Assembly (NCBI RefSeq): GCF_014357575.1
Contig: NZ_JACONW010000033.1
Coordinates: 1 to 44,346 of the forward strand
DNA length: 44,346 nt
Direction of reading: 5' to 3'
Source of the DNA: Pseudomonas folii
GTDB taxonomy: Bacteria > Pseudomonadota > Gammaproteobacteria > Pseudomonadales > Pseudomonadaceae
Positions 10,029 through 20,500 of this stretch are shown here, piece by piece. Below the pieces are notes generated by a model, which was not told where the DNA came from, made no database searches, and saw only the letters and a list, made by a program, of their open reading frames with translations. Numbering within the stretch: the stretch's first letter is position 1; each line of letters begins with the position of its first letter. Made by a program: the position numbers and the translations under genes.

Positions 10029-10805
10029 ATGGCCCTCGCTGCACCTCCCGACCTGTCTGATACCGCCGTGCCCGTGCAACCGCTGGCGCGCACCTATCCG
10101 CGTGGGCTTTTTATCGAGCCTCATGAGCATGTGTGGGGGCAGGTGCTGTATGCCACCTCCGGGGTGATGTGGGTGGAAACGCCACTGGAAGCGTTGGTCG
10201 TGCCGCCACAACGTGCGGTGTGGCTGCCGCCTGGCGTGATACATGGCATTCGCGTAGTCACCGATCTGGAGATGCGCAACATCTACCTGCGTCCGGCCAT
10301 CGCCGACACGCTGGAAAAAACCGTACAGGTCTTTGAAGTTGGCCGCCTGTTACGCGAACTGATCCTGGGGCTGGTCGATCAGGCCAAGGATCAAGAATCA
10401 GACTATTACGACGCGCTGGTCAGTCTGGCGCTTCTGGAGCTGCAACGCGCGAAGCGTTCGGTCCTGAAAATCCCCATGCCTGACAACTCGGACCGACGTC
10501 TGCTGAGCCTTTGTCAGGCAGTCATGAGCGAACCGTCGCTGGATATACCGTTCGAGCAACATGCCGAAAATGCTGGAGCCAGCGTACGCACCCTGGCGCG
10601 CCTGTTTCAGGGCGCATTAGGAATGGGCTTCGCCGAATGGCGTCGACAGGTGCAACTGGCAACCGCGGTAGCTGAAATCATTCAGGGCGTACCGGTCAGC
10701 ACCATCGCGCGATCCCTGGGCTATTCGCCCAGCAGCTTCAGCGACATGTTCAAACGCGAGTTGGGTGTGGCGCCTTCGCAGTACGCACATACATCATTGA
10801 ATTGA
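10029..10805 (+). CDS. AraC-family transcriptional regulator
   Basis: A 258-residue regulator counted from ATG 10029; an in-frame GTG at 9996 would add 11 residues and neither start has a good ribosome site. Residues about 20-100 form an AraC-type cupin sensor (EPHEHVWGQVLYATSGVMWV, then VPPQRAVWLPPGVIHGIRV). The C-terminal ~100 residues hold two helix-turn-helix motifs, with ASVRTLARLFQGALG as the first and VSTIARSLGYSPSSFSDMFKRELG as the second (read in parts). The layout resembles cupin-AraC regulators that control exporters or adjacent catabolic genes. Candidate targets are the OprD gene upstream or the XapX/dehydrogenase genes downstream; unproven. Confidence 0.9.
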   Translation: MALAAPPDLSDTAVPVQPLARTYPRGLFIEPHEHVWGQVLYATSGVMWVETPLEALVVPPQRAVWLPPGVIHGIRVVTDLEMRNIYLRPAIADTLEKTVQVFEVGRLLRELILGLVDQAKDQESDYYDALVSLALLELQRAKRSVLKIPMPDNSDRRLLSLCQAVMSEPSLDIPFEQHAENAGASVRTLARLFQGALGMGFAEWRRQVQLATAVAEIIQGVPVSTIARSLGYSPSSFSDMFKRELGVAPSQYAHTSLN

Positions 10806-10813
10806 AATGCATT

Positions 10814-10906
10814 CCTGTAGGAGTGAGCTTGCTCGCGATAGCGTCAGTTCAGGCGGTCTTTTCATCGGCCAGGAAAACGAATCGCGAGCAAGCTCACTCC
10901 TACAGG
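10814..10906. repeat. REPIN (gtaggagtgagcttgctcgcga family)
   Basis: Two perfect 26-base inverted arms at 10814-10839 and 10881-10906, each a classic Pseudomonas REP unit ending in CTCGCGAT. It follows the AraC gene by 8 bases and could form a long hairpin at its mRNA end. Confidence 0.9.
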
Positions 10907-11052
10907 TGCCCTGCTTGATGCGCGACAGCGCGGTGTCAGGGAAAAAATAGTTTGTGCACTCACCCTGACCGATATTCAGAAGTCCTTGGCCGATAGCTTT
11001 TCCGGTCCGCCCCTAAACTGCGTGCATGAGCAATTTATGCACGGGGTTCACC

Positions 11053-11226
11053 ATGAGTTACCTCATTTCCATCGTCATTGGCATCGGCGTCGGCCTGCTC
11101 TATGGCGCGCTTGATTTTCGCTCCCCCGCACCGCCCGCTGTCGCACTCGTTGGCCTGACCGGCATGTTGCTGGGCGAAAAGCTGTGGCCGATGGGCAGTC
11201 AGCTGATTGCCACCTGGATGTCCTGA
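11053..11226 (+). CDS. XapX-domain (DUF1427-like) small membrane protein
   Basis: A 57-residue protein made of two hydrophobic helices: YLISIVIGIGVGLLYGAL at residues 3-20, and PPAVALVGLTGMLLGEKLW in the second half. The GxGxGLxYG and ApPxVALVGLxGMLLGE pattern matches XapX-domain proteins, which are small inner-membrane proteins of unknown function. An upstream GTG/ATG at 11026 is in frame, but the ATG at 11053 is preceded by GGGG at suitable distance and gives the family start. It ends 30 bases before the dehydrogenase gene, so the two may be cotranscribed. Confidence 0.85.
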   Translation: MSYLISIVIGIGVGLLYGALDFRSPAPPAVALVGLTGMLLGEKLWPMGSQLIATWMS

Positions 11227-11256
11227 TCATTTATTTCGTACCCAATGGAGGCTTCG

Positions 11257-12216
11257 ATGAAAGCCCTGCAATTCTCCAGAACCGGCGACCTCGCTGCTCT
11301 GCAATACGTCGACCTGCCCACGCCTGTGCCCGCTCAGAATGAAGTGCTGATCGAGGTCAAAGCTGCAGGCCTGAACCCCAGTGACGTGAAAAACGTCCTC
11401 GGGCGTTTTCCCTACACCACCTTGCCGCGGGTACCAGGCCGGGATTTTTCGGGCGTGGTCATTGAAGGCCCCCAGGAACTGTTGGGTCGGGAAGTGTGGG
11501 GCACCGGTAAAGAACCCGGTTTCTTCCGCGACGGTTCTCACGCGCAGTTTTTGACCTTGCCCGCCAAGGGGGTGGCGCTCAAACCCAAGGCGCTGAACTT
11601 CAGTCAGGCCGCCAGCCTGGGCGTGCCTTACACCACAGCGTGGGATGCCTTGCAACGCAGTCTGGTCAACGCCGATACGCGCTTGCTGGTCATTGGGGCC
11701 AATGGTGCTGTGGGCAGTGCGGCCTTGGCATTGGGCAGGATTCTCGGCGCGCGCGTACTTGGCGCGGTACGCCGCCCGGAACACATCGCCACGCTGCAAG
11801 AGCAAGGCTTCGACGGCATTGTGCTGGGCAAGCCAGAAGAGCTGGCGGAGCAGGTCAACGGTGTTTTCCAGAGCGGCGCCGATGTGATTTTCGACACCAC
11901 CGGCTTCTGGCTTCCAGCTGCGGTGCCTGCACTGGCAACCTTCGGTCGTATCGCAATCATCGCGGCACCCGTGGACGGCCATGTGCAACTGCCCTCGCTG
12001 GCGTTGTACCGCAAAGGGGGTTCGGTAGTCGGGATCAACTCGCTGCTTTACGACTGCCAGGCCTGCGCGAAGATGCTCGACCAGTTCGGTCGATTCTTCG
12101 ACGAAGGCAGCTTGCCGCTGCCGACAGGTCTGGTCGAGTCGCCGTTGAGCGAAGGCCTGGCGCGGTACGAAGAGGTGAATCAAGGCGCCGGGGAGAAAGT
12201 GATTTTGCTGCCCTGA
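11257..12216 (+). CDS. Quinone-oxidoreductase-like zinc-type alcohol dehydrogenase
   Basis: A 319-residue medium-chain dehydrogenase. The N-terminal GroES-like domain reads VEVKAAGLNPSDVKNVLGRF-like (QOR motif) and PRVPGRDFSGVV. The cofactor domain carries LLVIGANGAVGSAALALGR, an NADPH-binding glycine motif, near residue 145. Catalytic zinc ligands of true alcohol dehydrogenases are absent, as in NADPH:quinone reductases. ATG 11257 is chosen over the in-frame ATG 11245 because GGAGG sits five bases before it and inside the alternative start. The physiological substrate is unknown. Confidence 0.88.
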   Translation: MKALQFSRTGDLAALQYVDLPTPVPAQNEVLIEVKAAGLNPSDVKNVLGRFPYTTLPRVPGRDFSGVVIEGPQELLGREVWGTGKEPGFFRDGSHAQFLTLPAKGVALKPKALNFSQAASLGVPYTTAWDALQRSLVNADTRLLVIGANGAVGSAALALGRILGARVLGAVRRPEHIATLQEQGFDGIVLGKPEELAEQVNGVFQSGADVIFDTTGFWLPAAVPALATFGRIAIIAAPVDGHVQLPSLALYRKGGSVVGINSLLYDCQACAKMLDQFGRFFDEGSLPLPTGLVESPLSEGLARYEEVNQGAGEKVILLP

Positions 12217-12254
12217 GGCGATTTTGATCTGACTTGTAGGAGATCGCTCTATCC

Positions 12255-12345
12255 CTGTAGGAGCGCACGAGCACCGCGAGGCCGCGATAGCGGTGTATCA
12301 GGCAGTACGCCATCGCTGCCTCGCAGTGCTCGTAAGCTCCTACAG
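12255..12345. repeat. REPIN, imperfect
   Basis: Arms beginning CTGTAGGAGC at 12255 and ending GCTCCTACAG at 12345 pair over about 26 bases with a few mismatches. The unit differs from the one at 10814 (GCACGAGCACCGCGAG core), so it belongs to another REP subtype. It separates the dehydrogenase gene from the tps promoter region. Confidence 0.8.
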
Positions 12346-12533
12346 AAAAGTATTTCAAATCAGGTGATTGGTGGACTCCTACCGCGAGCCCGCAAGCTAA
12401 TGACGTGGCATCGGCTTCAGCCACGAAGAGGTCGTTACATCCACTGAATGTGTCAAACCTGATAAGCCGCCTTCCCGGATAGAGCCGACCCCACTTAATG
12501 AATTGCGATTTGCGCGAGATTTCGCCCCTTTTT

Positions 12534-12549
12534 AGTGATACCCATCACA
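12534..12549 (+). promoter_or_regulatory. CRP/Vfr-like binding site upstream of tpsBA
   Basis: AGTGA-TACCCA-TCACA matches the TGTGA-N6-TCACA consensus at nine of ten conserved positions. It lies about 195 bases before the tpsB ATG. In pseudomonads the CRP homologue Vfr activates several secreted factors, so cAMP-dependent control of the secretion operon is a reasonable inference. A GntR-type operator is an alternative reading of the same palindrome. Confidence 0.45.
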
Positions 12550-12744
12550 AAATTTTCCCCTTGTAGGAACTTTCTTCGAATGAGGGGTCTGTTTCAGCAT
12601 TGATACACCTTGTTAAATTTGCCAACGATTGCTGGCACTTTGCTGCTATCAGCTGGCATCTAGCCGGTATCTAAGCTTCCACTTCGCGGTTGCTGTTTCT
12701 TCTTCCTGCTCGGGCACTTCCCATGCCTGAGACATATCGATGGA

Positions 12745-14472
12745 ATGTTTATGTTTGCCTCCCCACGGACGTGGCTGCATTCGTGCGCCTTATTGTTTGC
12801 TATCGGCTCGCCTGTTTTTGGCGCGACTGTGCCGACCCCGGGCGATCAGGACCTGATTCGTGATCGACAGAACCGGCTGATTGAAGAACAGCAACGCCGA
12901 CTCAAGGAACTCAAGGAACTGCCAGGTTCCAACGCCGAGCCCGCTAAACCTGCGTCGCCTGACGATGCGCGCTGCTTCCCGATCAAAACCATTGAGCTTC
13001 AGGGGGCCGAGCGCCTGAGTGGTGTTGATCGTGATCGGCTGCTCAAGCCTTACATGGACCGCTGCCTGGCCGTGGCCGATTTGAATGAGCTTCTTAAAGC
13101 CATTACCAATTACTACCTCGATCAAGGGCTGGTCACCAGTCGTGCGTATCTGCCACAACAGGACCTGTCCAAAGGGCACCTGACTGTATTGGTGGTGGAA
13201 GGCAAGCTTGAAAGCCTGAAAGGCGCGCCAGGCAGCACGGTATCCGAGCGCGAACTGGCGATGGCGTTTCCGGGGGCCACAGGTGAGGTCCTGAACTTGC
13301 GCGAAATCGAGCAACTGGTGGACCAGCTCAATCGGTTGCCCTCCAGACAGGCCCAGATGGAGCTGGCGCCAGGCAACGAGGTCGGTGGCAGTGACGTGCT
13401 GGTGCGCAACGAGCCACAAAAGCCTTGGCGCGCAAGCTTGTCACGCAACAACGACGGGCAGAAAAGTACCGGCGAACAGCAGGTCAATGCCGGGCTTGAG
13501 TGGGACAGCCCGCTGGGTATTGCCGACCAGTTGATCGTGCGTGGTGGGCATGATGTGGTCAGTGATCACAGGTCCACCTCCAAAAACGCCATGCTCTATT
13601 ACAACGTTCCGTATGGCTGGTGGAACTTCAGTTACACCTACAGCCAGAGCGACTATCGCTCACAGGCGCAAGGTGATGGTTTCAGCTTCAAACAGAACGG
13701 TGACAGCCAGAACCACCAATTTCTCGCCGAGCGTCTGATCCACCGCGATGCCGTCAGCAAAACCTCAGTCAGTGCCGGGCTGGCTCATTTGCGTACCAAC
13801 AACTACATCGACGACGCCCGACTTGAGGGCAGTAGCAACCGGATTACCGAAGCGCAATTCGGTATCAACCACGGTCGGCGGATCGGCAACTCCTTCGTCA
13901 ACCTGGACCTGGGCATGCAGCAGGGCATCGGCGCACTGGATGCGCAACAGGATGCTCAGCAACGAGACGAATTGGGCAACCTCACTGCCACTCCGCGCTA
14001 TCGCAAATACACCGCTACCGCGAGTTATCTGCTGCCGTTCAATTGGTTGGGCGAGTCCTTCAGTTTCAGCAGCCTCGCCACGGGGCAGCGTAGCGAAGAC
14101 GTGCTGTTCAGCTCGCAGCGCATCAGCGTAGGCGGCAGCTCTTCCGTGCGCGGCTACAAGGATCAATTCCTGTCCGGCTCCAGTGGCGGCTACTGGCGTA
14201 ACGAGCTGCGCTGGACGCGGCCGGTGACGCTGGACTGGCTGCGCCCCGCTTTTAGTCAGTACGGCACCAGCGTCGGTTACGACCAGGGTGTGGTCAGTAA
14301 CGATCGGTACAGCGGCGGTTTCAACGGCCGCGTATCGAGTAACTCCCTGCAGCTGTTCGCCAGAGGCGAGCAAGTCAGCGCCAGCGTGACATTCGCCCAT
14401 TCGCTGGAGCGCCCAAGCGTGCTCACTGAGCGCGAAGCGCCGATCTACTTCCAGGTCGACCTGTTTCTCTAA
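12745..14472 (+). CDS. TpsB/FhaC-family two-partner secretion transporter
   Basis: Outer membrane pore that exports the TpsA partner encoded just downstream. The 575-residue precursor has a signal peptide (LLFAIGSPVFGA, cut near residue 28), then the plug-helix linker region rich in Gln, Arg and Glu. Two POTRA domains follow; residues about 70-150 carry CFPIKTIELQG and YYLDQGLVTSRAYLPQQ. The rest is a 16-strand barrel with the Omp85 loop-6 motif V468-R469-G470-Y471, and it ends with hydrophobic FQVDLFL. A second ATG at 12751 is possible. tpsA starts 32 bases after the stop, so the pair forms one operon. Confidence 0.95.
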   Translation: MFMFASPRTWLHSCALLFAIGSPVFGATVPTPGDQDLIRDRQNRLIEEQQRRLKELKELPGSNAEPAKPASPDDARCFPIKTIELQGAERLSGVDRDRLLKPYMDRCLAVADLNELLKAITNYYLDQGLVTSRAYLPQQDLSKGHLTVLVVEGKLESLKGAPGSTVSERELAMAFPGATGEVLNLREIEQLVDQLNRLPSRQAQMELAPGNEVGGSDVLVRNEPQKPWRASLSRNNDGQKSTGEQQVNAGLEWDSPLGIADQLIVRGGHDVVSDHRSTSKNAMLYYNVPYGWWNFSYTYSQSDYRSQAQGDGFSFKQNGDSQNHQFLAERLIHRDAVSKTSVSAGLAHLRTNNYIDDARLEGSSNRITEAQFGINHGRRIGNSFVNLDLGMQQGIGALDAQQDAQQRDELGNLTATPRYRKYTATASYLLPFNWLGESFSFSSLATGQRSEDVLFSSQRISVGGSSSVRGYKDQFLSGSSGGYWRNELRWTRPVTLDWLRPAFSQYGTSVGYDQGVVSNDRYSGGFNGRVSSNSLQLFARGEQVSASVTFAHSLERPSVLTEREAPIYFQVDLFL

Positions 14473-14504
14473 TTAATCAAATTTGTTGCCGCGAGACTTC
14501 GAAA

Positions 14505-17500
14505 ATGGACGTTCATCAATTTGCACTTCTGGCCCGCCAACCTTCTGCTGAGTTGAAGCCACGCAAGCGCTTTTTAGGCGTGTCCAAGCGTGCGTTGGCG
14601 TTGCTGATGGTCAACGTCATGTTCTGGCAGCCGATCTGGGCGCAGGCGGGCGGAGTTGCAGTCAGCGGCGGCACCAACACCAGCGTGGGCCAGGCCGCCA
14701 ATGGCGTCCCGGTGATCAATATTGCGGCGCCCAATGCGGCGGGGCTGTCTCATAACCAGTTCAAGGATTACAACGTCGGCAAGGAAGGTGTGATCCTCAA
14801 CAACACCACCGGTGCTGTGCAGAACACTCAGTTGGCGGGCTATATCAACGGCAACAGCCAGTTGGGCGGCAAAGCAGCAGGCGTCATCCTTAACGAAGTC
14901 AACGGCGGCAGCGCCAGCCAGCTCAATGGCTACACCGAGGTGGCAGGCAAGTCGGCGCGGGTCATTATTGCCAACCCTTACGGCGTGACCTGTAACGGTT
15001 GCGGATTCATCAACACGCCTCGTGTGACCCTCAGCACCGGTAAGCCAGTGCTGGACGGCAACGGCAAGCTTGATCGTTTCGAAGTTGATGGCGGCAGTGT
15101 CAACATCGAAGGCGACGGCCTCAACGCCGACAATGTCGATCAGTTCGACATCATCACCCGTTCGGCAAAAATCAACGCCAACATTTACGCGAAACAGCTG
15201 AACGTCGTCGCGGGCGCCAACGACGTTAACGCTGACACGCTGGCCACCACTGCACGCGCGGGCAACGACGCTGAAAAACCGGCGTTGGCGATTGACTCGT
15301 CGGCACTGGGCGGCATGTACGCCAACACCATCAAACTGGTCGGCACCGAGAAAGGTGTCGGGGTAAAACTGGCTGGCGATATGGCTGCCAGCGGCGGCGA
15401 CATGCAAATCGACGCCAACGGCCATTTGACCATGGCCAAGGCGGCCGCCAGCGGCGCAGTCAACGTCAATGCTGCCAGCCTTGATGCGCAGGACTCGATC
15501 TACGCCGGTACTTCGGCAAACGTGCAAACCCGTGGGAGCCTCAAGAACCAGAAGGTCCTGGCCGCCCGTGACCGCATTACACTGAGCAGTGGCGGTCAGT
15601 TGACCAACAGCGGCACTGTCCAGGCGGGCATCAACCCTGACAACACCCGCAATGCAACCGGTGACGTCAGCCTGAATGGCAAAACGATCAACAACACCGG
15701 CAACGTTGTCGCCACCCGCAACCTCAGCGCCACCGCGGAACAATCGCTGACTAACAGTGGCGCGATCCAGGCCACCACCTCTGCCAACAGCGCCGCCGAT
15801 TCGGGCAATGTCAGCCTCGCCGGTGCATCCATCACCAATACGGGCAATGTGGTTGCCAGCCGCAACCTCACGGCCACGGCCTCGCAGGTCGTGGACAACA
15901 GCGGCACCTTACAGACGGGCGTTAACGCGGATAACTCCCGCAATGCCAACGGCGACATCAGCCTCAATGGCCAAACCGTCACCAACACCGGCAACGTGAT
16001 CGCCAGCCGCAACCTGTCGGCAACGGCCGGTCAATCGCTGGTCAACAACGGCGGCATCTTCGCTGCCGGTCAAACGTTGATCGCCACCACCTCGATACTG
16101 GATAACCAGAACCAAGGCCAACTGCTCAGCGATGGCGACATGACGCTGACGGCCGATAATCTGCTCAACGGTTCAGACAGTTACATCAGCAGCGGCGGCG
16201 GGATGACCGTTCGTGCAGGTGCAATCAACAACCGCGCAGGCCTCATCGAAAGTGGCTCAACCCTGGATCTCGGCGCGTCCAGCCTGGACAACACCAACGG
16301 GCAGATTCGTTCCCTGGGGCTTACAGGTAACAGCCGCTTCGCCATTGCTGGCTTGCTGGATAACACCGGTGGCGCACTTGAGTCGGCCAACACTGACCTG
16401 AGCCTGGCCGCGGGCAGTTTCCAGAACCTAAACGGCAGCGTTCTGCACGTCGGCACCGGCGCACTGGACGTCTCCGGACTGGCCCTCGACAACGCGGGTG
16501 GCAGCCTGGTCACGCGGGGTGGTTTGGCGTTCAACAAAGCCGCCTGGACCAACAGCAGCGTGATTCAGGCTGCCAACCTGACGCTTGATGTCGGCAACTT
16601 CCAACAGACCGCAACGGGTCAACTTCTGGGGACCAACAGTTTCGTCGGCAGAGGCGCTAACTGGTCAACCAATGGCGTCATTGCCAGCGATGGCCGCGTG
16701 GATCTGACCCTCACCGATCAGTTGACCAACAGCGGTCGCATCACCTCCGCGACAGCCCTTGGTGTCAACGCCCCACGGGTCAGCAACCTCGGCACCCTGG
16801 CAGCAGGCCAAGTGCTGACGGTCAGCACGGGCAGCCTGCTCAACGACCACGCGCTGATTTTCAGCGGCGGCAATATCAGCCTGCAGGTTGATGAACTGAA
16901 TAACGTTGCATCCGACATCTACGCGATGGGCAACTTGCTTGTCGATCGCGACGGTCTGGGCGGGTTGGCCACCAGCATCACCAATAGCTCCTCGAACATG
17001 CAGGCCGACGGCACTCTGAGCCTGGCGGCGAGCACCATCAAGAACATCCGGACCATTCTGACGGTCGAGTCGGGAATCTACAGCGCCTCGATTACACCCA
17101 CTGCGTGTATCCAGGGGCAAACGGCTGGCGACTGTGAGGGGCCCAAGCAGCACAGGCCTTTCCTGATCAGCCAGCGTGATCATGTGGCCGTTACTGAAGC
17201 CAGCGCCGCGTCAAGCATCACCTCCGGCGGCAGCATGCTGCTCACTGGCGGGAGTCTGCTCAACAGCAGCAGTAGCATCGCTGCGGGAGGCAACCTCACC
17301 GCCATCTTTGATGATCTCACCAACACCGCGATTGAAACCCACGACACCCAGACCGACCGTGTTTTTGTAGAAGAGCGAACCCGTAGCCCTGGTTTCATGC
17401 GCCGACTGGCCAGTGCGTTTACTCAGAAATACTCAATCGACAGCCCCGGTTACAACAAAAATGATTTGGGTGGTCTTGAAGCCGCGATGGCCACCTTCAT

Positions 17501-20500
17501 CGGTCGTACTGAAGGCGAAAAGCCCGACTTCGCGAAAACTACCCAACTGGCAGCACCTGACCAAAGCTACTCGGCCATCATTCAGGCGGGCGGCGCAGTC
17601 AACGTTCAGGCCAAAAACGGCATCGACAACTCCGTCGTGCGCGGTGGCTACACCTACGTGGGCAGCGGCGCAAAAACCGACACCAGCGAGCCGGGTTACT
17701 CCACCGTCGTCGCGCTTAATCCTCAGCTGGCACCGGACCTGGGTCAGCAAGCGGTCAACCCGATAAACCTGCCCGGCTTCCAGCTGCCCACCAGCCAGTT
17801 CGCCTCCAACCCGCAAAAATACCTGATCGAAAGCGATCCGGCGTTCACCAATCTGGGCCGCTTCCTGAGCTCGGATTACATGCTCGACAAGCTGGGCTAC
17901 AACCCGGACGAAGCCCAGAAACGTCTGGGTGATGGTTACTACGAGCAGAAGCTGATCCAGCAAGCAGTCATCGCCCGCACCGGCCAGCGTTTCATCGACG
18001 GCCAGACCAGCGATGCAGGCCTGTTCAAATACCTGATGGACAACGCCATCGCCAGCAAGGACGCCCTCAATCTGTCGGTGGGCGTAAGCCTGACGGGCGA
18101 GCAAGTCGCAGCGCTGACCCACGACATCGTGTGGATGGAGCAGCACGAAGTCTCGGGTCAAAAAGTACTCGTGCCTGTCCTTTACATGGCCCAGGCCAAT
18201 AACCGTCTTGCCCCTAACGGTGCATTGATCACCGGCAACGACGTTTCCCTGATCAGCGGCCAGAACCTCAACAACAGCGGCACCCTGCGCGCCACCAACA
18301 ACCTTGGCGTCAGCGCTGGCGGTAACCTGACCAACTCAGGTCTGGTCGAGGCGGGCAACCTGCTGCAAATGCGCGCCAACAACAACCTGACCAACACCGC
18401 AGGCGGCGTGATCGCCGGACGCAACGTCGAACTCGTCGCCGTCAATGGCGACCTGCTCAACGAGCGCAGCGTCACGACGCACCAAAGCGACAGCGGTTAC
18501 CGCTCCGAGCGCACCCAGTTCGTCAACAGCGCAGCACGCATCGAAGCCGCCGACACCCTGACGATGCAAGCCAAACGCGACGTCAACAACGTCGGCAGCG
18601 TGATCAAGAGTGGCGGCGACACCACAATCCAGGCCGGACGTGACGTCAACATCGTATCCGCCCAACAAGAAAACAGCGGCGCCGTCGGCACGCGCTCCAC
18701 CCGCCAGAACATCACCCAATACGGCTCTGTTGTAGAAGCCGGTCGCGACTTCCAGGTCGTCGCCGCCCGCAACATCAGCGCCGTCGCCAGCCAGATCAGC
18801 GCCAAGCGCAACCTGACCCTGGACGCCGGAGAAAACCTCAACATCGCCTCCGCGGCGGATGAGCAGCATTCGTACAGCAAGAGCAAAAAGGTTAAGGCTC
18901 AGGAAGATCATGTGAGCCAGGTGTCGAGTGTGCTTAAGGCGGGTGGCGATGCGACGCTCCGCGCCGGGCAGGACATGGCGCTGACTGCTAGCCAGGTCAA
19001 TGCGGGGAATGAAGCCTATCTGGTCGCCGGTAACAACCTCGCCATGCAGGCAGCTGAAGATCAGGACTACAGCTTCTTCAGCAAAACCAAGAAAAGCTCC
19101 TCCGGCAAGAAATTCCGCCTGGATGAAACCAGCAGTATCACCAATGTGGGCAGCCTGGTCAGTGCCAACGGCGACAGCACAGCCATCGCAGGTCAAAATC
19201 TGCTTTTGGCAGGCAGTGCCGTTACTTCTGAAAAAGGCGCTACGCAACTGGTTGCCGATCAGGATGTACAGATTCTTGCTGTCACTGATTCCGCTACTGA
19301 GCGTCACGAGCGCAAAGAAAGTAAAAGCAGTTGGGGTGGCCTGAAGTCCAGCAAAGTCCAGACCAAGGTTGACGAGACGACTACCACCGCAGCAGGCAGC
19401 ACGGTTTCGGGTGAAACTGTCGGCGTGTCCGCTGGACGCGATGCGACGATTACGGGCTCCTCACTGGTCAGCACCGACGACCTGTTGGTTGAAGCCGCAC
19501 GCGATCTGAAGGTTGATGCTGCGCAAAACACCTTCTCGCGCACTGACATGCATAAGGAAAAGAACCGCGACCTGACCGGGATCGTCACGGGCAACAAGCT
19601 CGGTATCGATGACATTACTGGCAATCAGCACCTGTCTATCAGCAGCCAGAAACACAATGGCAAGGCAGCAGAAACTACCCTCAGCGGCAGTACGATTGGC
19701 TCCAGCAACGGCAACGTGGCTTTAAATGCAGGACGCGACCTGAGCGTCACCGCCAGTGATTTGGTCAGCACCAAAGACATGACGCTCAGTGGTTCGGACG
19801 TGACCATTACGTCAGGAGCGCAAACGGCTAGCCAGAGCACCGAGGATAAATCTCGCAGCTTGGCGGTGGGTCGAGTCATTGGTGGCATGGCTGTCGATGC
19901 CGTTAGAACCATGCGCGATTCGGTAAAGGCTGCCAAGGAAAGCGATGACCCCCGTCTTAAGGCGGTCAAGGTTGCCCAAGGGATGTTGGCGGCCTACCAG
20001 TTGGGCAGTACGGCATCCGATCTCATGTCGGATTCGCAGGAAGTAAGGGACGATGCCCTGAGTAACGGTTCGGTCATCAAGATTGGCACCGAGCTAGCCA
20101 ACACACGTAGTAAAAGTACCAGTGAATACAGCAGCGAGACTGCCAAGCAGAGCACCGTCAATGTTGGTGGGAATCTGGCAGTCGCGGCGAATGGTGGTGC
20201 TGCTGGCACCGAAGGAAACATCAAGGTTGTCGGCAGCACCATCAAGGCAGCCAACATCGATCTCAGGGCCAAGGGCAACATTTTGTTGCTCAGTGCACAG
20301 AACCGGGCCGATTGGGCGAACGACAGTAGCAACAACAAAACCAGCATTGGCGCGAGCTTTAACATTGGCGCGCAAAACGGCTTCACCCTCGACCTTGGTG
20401 CTCAGAACGCCAAAGGTAAGGGTACTGGTGGCTCTGTAACGCAGGTCAATAGCACTATCGACACGGGTTCACTGGTGCTTGAAAGCGGCAATGACACGCG

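Larger units (their letters stand above)
12217..12744 (+). other. Long intergenic region before tpsBA
   Basis: About 530 bases without a gene. It contains the REPIN at 12255-12345, the CRP/Vfr-like site at 12534-12549 and an AT-richer stretch from about 12540 to 12680 that likely holds the tpsBA promoter. I found no other coding signal; the minus-strand frame through it has no family resemblance. Confidence 0.6.

Noticed and set aside
11227..12183. 318-codon minus-strand frame opposite the dehydrogenase gene
   Set aside because: The plus strand encodes a clear quinone-oxidoreductase; the opposite frame has low-complexity Arg/Gln-rich sequence without motifs.
14574..15743. Long minus-strand open frames opposite tpsA, here and at 17433-18161 and 18336-19307
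   Set aside because: They mirror the repetitive, GC-biased coding strand, show no family pattern, start signal or promoter, and the plus-strand TpsA is unmistakable.
15600..16060. Possible CRISPR-like array because of regular repeats
   Set aside because: The repeats are protein-coding units of about 147 bases inside tpsA with no spacer pattern and no cas genes nearby.
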